Positions 1-5,950 are shown, counted from the first letter of the stretch. The stretch is DNA of 7,260 nt from Nocardia sp. (GCA_013361595.1 JABFXT010000891.1:1-7260), one strand, 5' to 3'. The notes: generated by a model from the sequence alone, not told the origin. Numbers and translations: made by a program.

Positions 1-32
1 AGCGGCCTACATAGTTGCAGAACCTACGTCAC

Positions 33-129
33 CGATGCGTCTTTGTTCGCCCCCGACGTGGGCTCCGTTACACGGAAGTACCGTACCGGCGGTTCGCCGG
101 CGGAGCATCACGAGGGTTACCGCGCATCG
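33..129. other. Nested inverted-repeat element, candidate structured RNA
   Basis: This gene-free stretch lies beyond the 3' end of the tetR gene and folds into an ordered structure. The outer arms CGATGCG (33-39) and CGCATCG (123-129) pair perfectly. Inside, GCTCCG (62-67) pairs with CGGAGC (101-106), closing a three-way junction. Its two branches are ACGG (72-75) with CCGT (81-84), and CCGGCG (86-91) with CGCCGG (95-100) around a GTT loop. A further helix, 57-61 with 108-112, extends the closing stem, and its one wobble pair (G61-T108) is valid only in a plus-strand RNA. It could be the terminator of the alk operon, a leader of the next gene to the left, or an independent RNA. I could not match it to a riboswitch family. 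The pairing is seen directly; the role is inference. Confidence 0.4.
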
Positions 130-192
130 TCCGCAATCGGGAAAGCGCCAGAATTTGCCCGCGCGAACCGAACCCGGGAGACCGTGGCGAAT

Positions 193-813
193 TCACAGCA
201 ATTCGCGGTCGGCGAGTACGGCGTCGACGTAGGGGCTGAAAACCCGGCCGAGTTCGGTCGGTGCGTCGTGCCCGGCCGCGGGCGGTGTGGGGATATAGCT
301 GATCGCCAGCCGCACGAGCGCATGCGCGAAGGTGAGCGCCTGCGGCGGGGTCAGCGCGATCCAGCTGCGCTGCACGACGGTCGACAACCGGTCGGTGGCA
401 TGTGCGATCAACGGCCCGGCGTCCAGGGTGATGAGCCGGAGCAGATCGAGTTTCACCTCACCGAGCAGCAGCGACTGCACCAGCGGATCCTGCGCCGAAT
501 CGTGGAAATAGCTCGCCAGGCCGTCCCGGATGGAGGCCTGCGCGTCGCCGATATTGGCGGCCAGCGCGGTTTCCACATGGTCGACCAGGTCGACGGCGAG
601 CCGAATGGCGTAGGATTCGGCGAGGCCACCGCGGGAGCCGAATTCGTTGTAGAGGGTCTGCCGGCTCACCCCGGCACCGGCGGCGACATCGGTGAGCGTG
701 ATCTTGGACCAGTCCCGCTGCAACAGCAGGTCTCGCATCGCATCGAGGATGGCTGTGCGCAGCAACTCGCGCGCAGACCCCTGGTTCGCATTCCGGGATC
801 CGGTGCTCGGCAT
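193..813 (-). CDS. TetR/AcrR-family transcriptional regulator of the alkane operon
   Basis: This encodes a 206-residue DNA-binding regulator. The N-terminal helix-turn-helix spans about residues 38-60 and includes TDVAAGAGVSRQTLYNEF, a typical TetR recognition region. The remainder is a mostly helical ligand-binding and dimerisation domain of ordinary length. It is the last gene of the alkB-rubA-rubB cluster, 40 nt after the rubB stop, the place occupied by AlkX-type regulators in related actinobacteria. Those respond to long-chain fatty acids or alkane products and control their own operon, so that role is inferred here from context. I chose the ATG at 813 because the TetR homology begins soon after it. 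Its ribosome binding site is weak, and an in-frame TTG 12 codons upstream is an alternative. Confidence is high for the family and moderate for the target. Confidence 0.88.
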   Translation of the reverse strand: MPSTGSRNANQGSARELLRTAILDAMRDLLLQRDWSKITLTDVAAGAGVSRQTLYNEFGSRGGLAESYAIRLAVDLVDHVETALAANIGDAQASIRDGLASYFHDSAQDPLVQSLLLGEVKLDLLRLITLDAGPLIAHATDRLSTVVQRSWIALTPPQALTFAHALVRLAISYIPTPPAAGHDAPTELGRVFSPYVDAVLADRELL

Positions 814-853
814 ATCAGCGACACTTGCACGAACACTCCGGTGAGTCAAAGTT

Positions 854-1036
854 TCAAGTTCGCTCGATTTCGACCATGAAGAAATCCGACTTGGCCGCGC
901 CGCAGTCCGGACACGTCCAGTCGTCGGGGATATCGTCCCAGCGGGTACCGGCCGCGATCCCGTCCTCGGGCCACCCCAGCGCCTCGTCGTACTCGAATCC
1001 ACACTGGGCACATCGGTACAGCTTGTAATCGGTCAT
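854..1036 (-). CDS. rubB: Rubredoxin, AlkG2 type (electron donor to AlkB)
   Basis: This 60-residue iron protein carries single electrons from rubredoxin reductase to the alkane hydroxylase. The four iron-ligand cysteines are C9 and C12 (CAQC) and C42 and C45 (CPDC). The second knuckle continues as CGAAKSDF, the form seen in AlkG2-type rubredoxins, which are the ones known to support AlkB activity. It starts 37 nt after the rubA stop. Its only Shine-Dalgarno-like sequence, GGAAGG, is 12 nt from the ATG and overlaps a small hairpin, so translation may be weak or coupled to rubA. Length and motifs are normal for a stand-alone rubredoxin. It most likely works with the adjacent AlkB, though rubredoxins can serve other partners. 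Confidence 0.93.
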   Translation of the reverse strand: MTDYKLYRCAQCGFEYDEALGWPEDGIAAGTRWDDIPDDWTCPDCGAAKSDFFMVEIERT

Positions 1037-1043
1037 CGGAGGT

Positions 1044-1057
1044 ACCGGCCTTCCGGT
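1044..1057 (-). promoter_or_regulatory. Small hairpin over the rubB ribosome binding region
   Basis: In the 37-nt rubA-rubB gap, ACCGG pairs perfectly with CCGGT around a 4-nt loop. On the coding strand the loop and flanking stem contain the only SD-like sequence of rubB (GGAAGG). The hairpin could lower rubB translation relative to rubA or protect the message. The pairing is seen; the effect is inferred. Confidence 0.3.
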
Positions 1058-1073
1058 CGATCGGCTCCCCGGC

Positions 1074-1247
1074 TCAGGGCGGGGCTGGCAACGGCTCGAA
1101 ATCGATCTTCTCCCGGACCGCGCAATCCGGGCAGCACCAGTCGTCGGGCACCGCCGACCAGGGCGTACCCGGCGGAAAACCCTCACGCGGAGCACCCGCG
1201 GCCTCGTCGTAGACGTAGTCGCACACCGGGCAGCGGTACTCGCTCAT
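1074..1247 (-). CDS. rubA: Rubredoxin, AlkG1 type
   Basis: This 57-residue rubredoxin has iron-ligand cysteines C6 and C9 (CPVC) and C39 and C42 (CPDC), with an additional C38 just before the second pair. After the second knuckle it reads CAVREKIDF, one residue longer than the CGAAKSDF of its neighbour because of an inserted arginine. That insertion is the described hallmark of AlkG1-type rubredoxins, which in classic complementation work could not replace the donor to Pseudomonas AlkB. Its ATG overlaps the alkB stop codon (ATGA), so the two are probably translationally coupled. Its exact role is unclear: it may serve another acceptor or tune electron flow. Family assignment is near certain and subtype assignment is good. 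Confidence 0.93.
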   Translation of the reverse strand: MSEYRCPVCDYVYDEAAGAPREGFPPGTPWSAVPDDWCCPDCAVREKIDFEPLPAPP

Positions 1248-2479
1248 TCGGGCACCTGCGCCGCAGCGGCGCCGTAGCGCGCGAGCACCCGGTCCCGCGC
1301 CGGCGGGTGGATATTGGCTCGGGTGATATCGCCGTCGTAATGCGCGATCACCCGTTTGTCCATGACCCGCCGCCACAGCGGTGGCAGATAGGCCAGCACG
1401 ATCATGCCCGCGTATCCGGTCGGCAGGGCCGGCGCCTGCTCCCAGGTGCGCAGCGACTGATAGCGCCGGGTGGGAAACGCGTGATGGTCGCTGTGCCGCT
1501 GCAGGTGGTACATGAAGAGATTGGTGACGAGGTGGTCACTGTTCCAGCTGTGCGCCGGAGTGGGCCGTTCGTATCGCCCCGAAGGAGTGCGCTGCCGCGC
1601 CAGACCGTAGTGCTCCATGTAGTTGACCGCCTCGAGCAGGCTGAATCCCACCACGGCCTGGAGCAGCAGATACGGCAGTAGTGCGAGACCGAACACGAAT
1701 ACCAGCGCTGTGTACAGCACCGCGGTCAGCAGCCAGGCGGTCAGGATATCGTTGCGCCGGTTCCACGGCCGGCAACCCAGCCGCTGTAGCCGGGTGCGCT
1801 CCAGAGCCCACGCCGAACGCAGCCCGCCGCAGACCGACCGGGGGAAGAAAGCCCAGAAACTCTCCCCCAACCGGGCGCTGGCCGGATCTTCCCGGGTCGC
1901 GACCCGCACATGGTGGCCACGATTGTGCTCGATATAGAAATGACCGTAGGCGCTCTGCGCGAGCGCGATCCTGGACAGCCGGCGCTCCAGCCCCACTTTC
2001 TTGTGCCCCAGTTCGTGAGCGGTGTTGATCCCGATACCACCGACCACCCCGAGTGTGACGGCCAGCCCGACCTTGTCGACCGCGTTCAGCCCCCCGTCGA
2101 TCATCGGTATGTGCGGATCGTCCGCGGTGATCAGATAACCCGCCGCGACGAGGGTCGCGTACTGGCACGGCAGATAGAGATAGGTGAGATAGCGGTAGTA
2201 CCTGTCGTTCTCCAATGCCTCCAGGACCTCGTCGGGTGGATTGGTTCCGTCCGGACCCACGAACCGATCGGCGATCGGGACGACGAGGTAGAGCACGATC
2301 GGGCCGAGCCAGAAGACGATATGGACGAGGCCGGGACGACCGACGGCGGCGAGCACCCAGACCAGCGGCACCCCGATCGTGAACAACCCGGTGGGGGCCA
2401 GCAGGCCCCACAGCCACAGGTACCGTTTGCGATCCCGCCATGTTTCGGGCGGAGTGGATTCGTCGGGCTCGTCAGACAT
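1244..2479 (-). CDS. alkB: Alkane 1-monooxygenase (integral-membrane diiron)
   Basis: AlkB hydroxylates the terminal carbon of medium- to long-chain n-alkanes to 1-alkanols, using O2 and electrons from rubredoxin, in the cytoplasmic membrane. The protein has 411 residues, the usual length. The histidine boxes that bind the diiron centre are all present: HELGHK (155-160), EHNRGHH (184-190) and LQRHSDHH (326-333), plus the AlkB signature NYMEHYG near 286-292. Hydrophobic membrane segments lie near residues 20-45, 50-72, 100-118, 136-153 and 245-285. The ATG is preceded by a good ribosome binding site (GAGGTGAG). It is the first gene of a four-gene operon, overlaps rubA by 4 bp, and is not fused to a rubredoxin as in some actinobacteria. 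Nothing appears broken. Substrate chain length cannot be read from this sequence. Confidence 0.96.
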   Translation of the reverse strand: MSDEPDESTPPETWRDRKRYLWLWGLLAPTGLFTIGVPLVWVLAAVGRPGLVHIVFWLGPIVLYLVVPIADRFVGPDGTNPPDEVLEALENDRYYRYLTYLYLPCQYATLVAAGYLITADDPHIPMIDGGLNAVDKVGLAVTLGVVGGIGINTAHELGHKKVGLERRLSRIALAQSAYGHFYIEHNRGHHVRVATREDPASARLGESFWAFFPRSVCGGLRSAWALERTRLQRLGCRPWNRRNDILTAWLLTAVLYTALVFVFGLALLPYLLLQAVVGFSLLEAVNYMEHYGLARQRTPSGRYERPTPAHSWNSDHLVTNLFMYHLQRHSDHHAFPTRRYQSLRTWEQAPALPTGYAGMIVLAYLPPLWRRVMDKRVIAHYDGDITRANIHPPARDRVLARYGAAAAQVPE

Positions 2480-2526
2480 CGCCGTCTCACCTCGGGTAGG
2501 GCTCGGCAGACTTCGCTGCTGGTGTC

Positions 2527-2640
2527 ACTTGCTCACGCAGGAGCACGTCCTATGCGCGACTCGCTCACTTCCGACGGTAAGCGCGAGGACGCCCGGGAGC
2601 GGCGACTTTTATGAGTTCGGTAGCGAACGGATTCGGGTTC
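2527..2640. promoter_or_regulatory. Putative alkB control region
   Basis: The segment between the Nudix terminator and alkB carries two kinds of repeat. ACTTGCTCAC (2527-2536) and ACTCGCTCAC (2559-2568) form a 9/10 direct repeat spaced by 32 bp, about three helical turns. Further upstream of alkB, GTTCG (2615-2619) and CGAAC (2624-2628) form a perfect inverted repeat with a 4-bp spacer, with another GTTC at 2637-2640. Either could be the operator of the TetR regulator encoded at the end of the operon. I see no convincing -35/-10 pair. The repeats are seen; the operator role is inferred. Confidence 0.3.
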
Positions 2641-2687
2641 ACGCATACGTTATGAAGCGCGGCTCCCGGGCCCGTCGTCCACCGGCC

Positions 2688-2719
2688 CCGCTGCTCGACC
2701 GCGATCGGCCGAGCAGCGG
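2688..2719 (-). terminator. Terminator hairpin after the fbiA-fbiB-Nudix operon
   Basis: CCGCTGCTCG (2688-2697) pairs perfectly with CGAGCAGCGG (2710-2719). The loop folds further, CCG (2699-2701) with CGG (2706-2708) around a CGAT tetraloop after one mismatch. The hairpin begins 5 nt past the Nudix stop codon. There is no clear T-run, which is common for actinobacterial terminators. It separates this operon from the co-directional alkB operon. Confidence 0.7.
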
Positions 2720-2724
2720 CGGCC

Positions 2725-3243
2725 TCAGCGGATCAGTACATCGACGTCCGGCGGCAGCGCGTCCACCGGCCACCACCGCAGATCGGCGGATTCGGCACTG
2801 CGCACCGGGACCGCGCCGGCCGGCGCGGTGATCCGGAACAGCAGATCCAGATGCCGGGTCGGTGTGCCCAGCGAACAGGTGATCGGATGGGCCTGGGCCC
2901 CGTAGAGCTCCGGTTCGAGCAACAGTCCGGGAATACCGGATTCCTCGGTGGCCTCGCGCAGTGCCGCGTCGGCCACGGTGTCGTCCGCCGGCTCGCAGTG
3001 CCCACCGAGCTGGATCCAGCGTCCGACCCGCGGATGCAAGGTCAGCAGCACATCGCGGCGGTCGTGCGAGAACACCACCGCCGAGGCGGTGATGTGGCCG
3101 GGTGCGTGCTCCCGCAGACAACCGCGCGGAGCCGAGCCCAGGAACGCGAGCATCGCCTCGCGCAACGAGGCGTCGGCGCCGGGATCGGGTTTCCACTCCG
3201 TCAGCAGCCGGGTCGCCGACGCGCGCAGCGATTCGGCGGTCAC
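2725..3243 (-). CDS. Nudix hydrolase
   Basis: This 172-residue Nudix hydrolase would cleave a nucleoside diphosphate linked to another moiety, or a related pyrophosphate. The substrate cannot be told from sequence. The Nudix box lies at about residues 80-104, starting GGHCEPADD and ending REATEESG, with the metal-binding glutamates E97, E100 and E101. It is one residue longer than the textbook GX5EX7REUXEEXGU spacing, as in other proteins with a GGHxEPGD-type start. I chose the GTG at 3243 because it overlaps the fbiB stop (GTGA) and removes a low-quality 31-residue upstream extension. There is no strong ribosome binding site, which fits translational coupling. Co-translation with the F420 genes hints at a linked role such as clearing a nucleotide by-product, but that is speculation. 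A strong terminator follows. Confidence 0.88.
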   Translation of the reverse strand: MTAESLRASATRLLTEWKPDPGADASLREAMLAFLGSAPRGCLREHAPGHITASAVVFSHDRRDVLLTLHPRVGRWIQLGGHCEPADDTVADAALREATEESGIPGLLLEPELYGAQAHPITCSLGTPTRHLDLLFRITAPAGAVPVRSAESADLRWWPVDALPPDVDVLIR

Positions 3244-4610
3244 AGCTCGACCAGCCCGGACGCGGGATCGCGTGGCGCGCGTGGTGCGAGTTCCTCGGTG
3301 GGATGCCCGATCGCGATGGCGCCCAGCGGAATCCACGCGCTGTCCAGGCCGAGTACCTCCCGGGTCACCTCCGGGGCGAAAATCGTCGACCCGATCCAGC
3401 AGCTGCCCAGTCCTTCGGTCGCGAGCGCGACGAGCAGCCCCTGCACCGCGGCGCCGACCGCGACGGTGAACATGGTGCGTTCGGCATCACGGCGGCGTTC
3501 GTCGGGATAATCGTGGGCCCCGTCGGGGACGCAGAACGGGATGATCACCTCGGGGGCGTCGAACAGGAGACGTCCGCGGTTCACGCGCCGCTCGATCCGG
3601 TCGGAGTCCAGGCCGTCGGCGGCGAGATCGGCCCGCCACTTGTCGGCCATGGTCTCGAGCAACCGCGTCCGCTGGTCCCGGTCACGCAACCAGACGAACC
3701 GCACCGGGCGGGTGTGGTGCGGCGCCGGCGCGGTGAGCGCCACCGCGACGGCGGCGCGGATCTGCTCGGGGTCCACCGGATCCGGTGCGAAGGCGCGGAC
3801 CGATCGGCGCATCAGCAGCGCTTCACCACGGCCACGTTCGATGGCTTCCGCCGTACCGAGCCAGAACAGGTCGTCGGTACCCGGTCGTACCAGATCGGCT
3901 GCCGTGGAACCGTTGTCGGCCGGGGTGAGACCCCGGACCACCGCGATGGGAACACCGCCCAGCTTGCCTTTGACCAGATCGGCGGCGGCGGCGAGTTCGT
4001 CCGCGATCGCCACCTGGGTGACCTGGAGCTCGTTGCCCTGGCCGTCGACGGCACCCGCATAGTCGTACAGCACCGGCAATCCCGCGGAACCGATCGCCAC
4101 ATCCGTCTGCCCGTTGCGCCACGCCCGGCCCATGGTGTCGGTGACCACCACCGCGATCTCCACTCCGAGCCGGGTACCCAGCGCGGACCGCAAGCCCTTG
4201 GCGCTGCCGTCGGGATCGGCGGGCAGCAGTACCAATTCGTCCTGCTCCACATTGGATCCGTCCACCCCGGACGCGGCCTGCACGATGCCGAGCCGGTTCT
4301 CGGTGATCAGAGTGCGGCCCCGGCGGGCGACCACCCGCACCGCCTCCTGTTCGACCAGCCGGCGTCGCGCGGTATCGCGCTCCTCGGGATCGGTAGGGGC
4401 AGCGACGATCCGGCCCTCGGCCTTGGCGACGATCTTGCTGGTGATCACCAGAATATCGCCGTCGGCCAGCCAGGGGGCCCGGGCGGCGATATGTTCGGCG
4501 AGATCGTCGCCCGGCCGGAATTCCGGCAGACCGGTGATCGGCAGTATCTGCAATTGTGCCGCGGCATGGTCGGCGATCGCTGTTTCGGCCGACGGGTTCA
4601 CGCTGGTCAC
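3240..4610 (-). CDS. fbiB: Bifunctional F420 gamma-glutamyl ligase / dehydro-F420-0 reductase FbiB
   Basis: FbiB completes coenzyme F420 in the cytosol. Its N-terminal CofE-like domain (about residues 20-245) adds glutamates to F420-0 using GTP. Its C-terminal nitroreductase-like FMN domain (about 265-440, starting RRSVRAF at 269-274) reduces dehydro-F420-0. Recognisable CofE segments are [13 protein letters not shown] near 108-120 and [15 protein letters not shown] near 156-170. The 456-residue length matches mycobacterial two-domain FbiB (about 450), unlike the single-domain archaeal CofE. The GTG start at 4610 overlaps the fbiA stop codon (GTGA) and has AGGAG 7 nt upstream. A longer in-frame start exists but would lie inside fbiA and add 73 arginine-rich residues that look non-coding. 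No defects are seen. Confidence 0.95.
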   Translation of the reverse strand: MTSVNPSAETAIADHAAAQLQILPITGLPEFRPGDDLAEHIAARAPWLADGDILVITSKIVAKAEGRIVAAPTDPEERDTARRRLVEQEAVRVVARRGRTLITENRLGIVQAASGVDGSNVEQDELVLLPADPDGSAKGLRSALGTRLGVEIAVVVTDTMGRAWRNGQTDVAIGSAGLPVLYDYAGAVDGQGNELQVTQVAIADELAAAADLVKGKLGGVPIAVVRGLTPADNGSTAADLVRPGTDDLFWLGTAEAIERGRGEALLMRRSVRAFAPDPVDPEQIRAAVAVALTAPAPHHTRPVRFVWLRDRDQRTRLLETMADKWRADLAADGLDSDRIERRVNRGRLLFDAPEVIIPFCVPDGAHDYPDERRRDAERTMFTVAVGAAVQGLLVALATEGLGSCWIGSTIFAPEVTREVLGLDSAWIPLGAIAIGHPTEELAPRAPRDPASGLVEL

Positions 4611-5571
4611 GGCTTCACTCCTGCCAAATCGAGGGCTGCCCGCACCATTTCGGCGGTGGTGGGCGGATCGGTCATCAAAAGGGGAACACTGCGCACCTGC
4701 ACACCCGGAACATCGGCCGTGTCGGTGGTGTGGATCAGCCAGCCGTCGAGAATGCCTGTGGCCGAACGGGATCCGTAGTGCCGGCCGACCGCCTCCGCGG
4801 AGGTCTCCACGCCGATCACCGACAGGCACTCGTCGGCCATCCCACGCAACGGCTTTCCGTCGATCACCGGCGAGACCCCGATCACCGGCGCCTGGGTGGT
4901 GCGCAAGGCACCCCGAATTCCGGGCACCGCCAGGATCGAGCCGACGCTCACAACCGGGTTCGAGGGCGCGAGTAATACAACATCCGCATCTGCTATGAGT
5001 TCGGTCACATTAGGTGCCGGTTTGGCGTCGTCCGCCCCGATTGTGGCGAATCCGTGGGTTTCGACGTCCGCCCGGTAGCGAACCCACCACTCCTGGAAAT
5101 GGATCGCGCGGCGTTCGCCAGGGCTCTCCGGGTCGCTGATAACTACATGCGTTTCACAGCGATCGTCGGTTGCCGGGAGGAGTTTCACACCCGGTTGCCA
5201 TCGATTGCAGAGCGCCTCGGTAACCGCCGAGAGGGGATACCCGGCGCGCAACATTTCGGTACGAACCAGGTGCGTCGCGATATCCCGGTCCCCCAGCCCG
5301 AACCAATCGGGCTGCGCATGGTATTTCGCGAGCTCCTCCTTGGCGTGCCAGGTTTCGCCCAACCGGCCCCAGCCGCGCTCCGGGTCGATTCCACCGCCGA
5401 GCGTATACATGCAGGTATCGAGGTCGGGGCAGATTCTCAGCCCGTGCATCCAGACATCGTCGCCCACATTGACGATTGCGGAAACCTCCGCCTCGGGGAG
5501 CAGCTCCCGGACACCCAGCAGGAACCGCGCGCCACCGACTCCGCCGACCAGGACGACGATACGGGGACCAT
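4607..5571 (-). CDS. fbiA: F420 pathway transferase FbiA (CofD-like), with an anomalous 5' end
   Basis: FbiA transfers a phosphoenolpyruvyl (or phospholactyl) group from its guanylyl-linked donor to the deazaflavin Fo, making (dehydro-)F420-0. The body is well conserved: the nucleotide-binding [11 protein letters not shown] motif, [34 protein letters not shown] and [20 protein letters not shown]. The frame is continuous from codon 5563 to the stop at 4607. No ATG, GTG or TTG precedes the GGVGGAR motif in that frame. The first in-frame GTG (5467) would delete the motif. ATGs at 5571 and 5607 share the neighbouring frame; one extra base in a C-run would give [11 protein letters not shown], the expected FbiA start. 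Either the sequence has lost a base, the gene is frameshifted, or a non-standard start is used. The start given here (5571) is the likeliest original one and is tentative. Confidence 0.85.
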
Positions 5572-5613
5572 TGGCGGGGGCGATGTCCGCTTGTTGTGAA
5601 GTCTCATCTGTAC

Positions 5614-5619
5614 ACCCTA
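5614..5619 (-). promoter_or_regulatory. Possible -10 element for fbiA
   Basis: On the minus strand TAGGGT fits the actinobacterial TANNNT -10 pattern and ends 6 nt before the ATG at 5607. A leaderless fbiA transcript starting at that ATG is therefore possible. I see no recognisable -35. This supports 5607 as a former or real start but is weak on its own. Confidence 0.25.
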
Positions 5620-5706
5620 TGCCGCACGGGTAATAGTGCGCGTTCCGCTATATTTGCCGCTCATTTGCTATTCGGGTCACAAGATCGACTCGGAATGCCG
5701 CGCGGG

Positions 5707-5727
5707 ATAGTAACGGAATAGTGACGG
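5707..5727 (+). promoter_or_regulatory. Direct repeat upstream of the whiB2 -35, possible response-regulator site
   Basis: ATAGTAACGG (5707-5716) is followed by ATAGTGACGG (5718-5727), 9 of 10 identical with an 11-bp period. The core is GTAACGG-N4-GTGACGG, ending 4 bp before the -35 hexamer. Tandem 7-mers with 4-bp spacing, one helical turn apart and abutting the -35, are the usual arrangement for OmpR/PhoB-type activators. MtrA is a natural candidate in this group, but the assignment is inference. Confidence 0.4.
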
Positions 5728-5731
5728 TGGC

Positions 5732-5761
5732 TTGACCATCACTACGGGCGGCGTGTCTAAT
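5732..5761 (+). promoter_or_regulatory. Putative whiB2 promoter (-35 TTGACC, -10 TCTAAT)
   Basis: TTGACC (5732-5737) and TCTAAT (5756-5761) are separated by 18 bp; each differs from the primary sigma-factor consensus at one position. Transcription would start near 5768-5769, giving whiB2 a leader of about 180 nt. The predicted start coincides with the A of an ATG at 5769. The hexamers are seen; their activity is inferred. Confidence 0.5.
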
Positions 5762-5768
5762 CACAGAC

Positions 5769-5912
5769 ATGTCATTCCGGGTCGCGCGGGAAGTGCAAGG
5801 CGCGGACGGAAACTCGAACAGATGTTCGAATTGGAATGACAGGCTCGGGGAAGTCCGCGAGACAACGTCGCGGAGTTTGGCCGTCGAGATGCGCGTTGAT
5901 CGACGGAAATGA
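5769..5912 (+). CDS. Possible leaderless 47-codon upstream ORF in the whiB2 leader
   Basis: An ATG at 5769 lies 7 nt past the predicted -10 element, exactly where transcription should begin, so the message could be leaderless. Such starts are efficiently translated in mycobacteria. The frame runs 47 codons, starts MSFRVAREVQGADG, is basic, has one cysteine and no recognisable domain, and stops (TGA, 5910-5912) 38 nt before whiB2. It spans the LexA-type box and two leader hairpins, so ribosomes on it could change leader folding. G+C at third codon positions is not striking. It may be a chance ORF; I give it low confidence. Confidence 0.25.
   Translation: MSFRVAREVQGADGNSNRCSNWNDRLGEVRETTSRSLAVEMRVDRRK
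5771..5906 (+). other. Structured whiB2 leader with three perfect hairpins
   Basis: Three perfect inverted repeats follow each other in the predicted leader. GTCATTCC (5771-5778) pairs with GGAATGAC (5833-5840) and encloses the SOS-box palindrome. TCCGCGA (5854-5860) pairs with TCGCGGA (5868-5874) around a 7-nt loop. CCGTCGA (5881-5887) pairs with TCGACGG (5900-5906) around a 12-nt loop. The last ends 30 nt before the ribosome binding site. Possible roles are attenuation, message stability or translational control. I recognise no known riboswitch. Confidence 0.4.
5814..5829. promoter_or_regulatory. LexA-type SOS box
   Basis: TCGAACAGATGTTCGA is an exact match to the mycobacterial SOS box TCGAAC-N4-GTTCGA, both half-sites complete. 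It lies 121 bp upstream of the whiB2 ATG and about 45 bp downstream of the predicted transcription start, where bound LexA could block elongating or initiating polymerase. LexA control of whiB2 is inferred from this match and position. Confidence 0.65.
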
Positions 5913-5936
5913 ATTCATTCTGCGCTAACACACAGT

Positions 5937-5943
5937 GAGGAGG
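5937..5943 (+). promoter_or_regulatory. whiB2 ribosome binding site
   Basis: GAGGAGG sits 7 nt before the ATG at 5951, an almost ideal Shine-Dalgarno sequence. It decides the start of whiB2 in favour of the long N-terminal form over internal ATG or GTG codons near residues 51-58. Confidence 0.8.
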
Positions 5944-5950
5944 CGGAGCG

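Larger units (their letters stand above)
5608..5950. other. Divergent fbiA-whiB2 intergenic region
   Basis: This 343-bp region between two divergently transcribed genes is visibly richer in A and T than the coding DNA around it. From left to right it holds a possible fbiA -10, an ATTTGC direct repeat (5652-5657 and 5663-5668, 11 bp apart), a GTRACGG direct repeat, a -35/-10 pair reading toward whiB2, a possible short upstream ORF, a perfect LexA-type box, three perfect inverted repeats, a 12-bp palindrome (5908-5919) and the whiB2 ribosome binding site. The density of signals points to heavily regulated whiB2 expression. The individual sites are listed separately. Confidence 0.7.

Noticed and set aside
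33..129. Known riboswitch or tRNA in the left-end structure
   Set aside because: I compared it by eye with cobalamin, SAM-IV, SAH, c-di-GMP, c-di-AMP, TPP, ZTP and tRNA core motifs and found no matching conserved core.
43..879. Long plus-strand open frame of 278 codons
   Set aside because: It runs antisense across the TetR gene, whose helix-turn-helix is clear on the minus strand. The translation has no motif and reflects GC-rich codon mirroring.
3102..4778. Plus-strand open frame of 558 codons
   Set aside because: It is antisense to fbiB and part of the Nudix and fbiA genes, all recognised by motifs. The product looks low-complexity and lacks any domain.
4611..4829. Upstream extension of fbiB by 73 codons
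   Set aside because: It overlaps the conserved C-terminus of fbiA, is Arg/Gly/His rich, and the GTG at 4610 has a ribosome binding site and the GTGA overlap.
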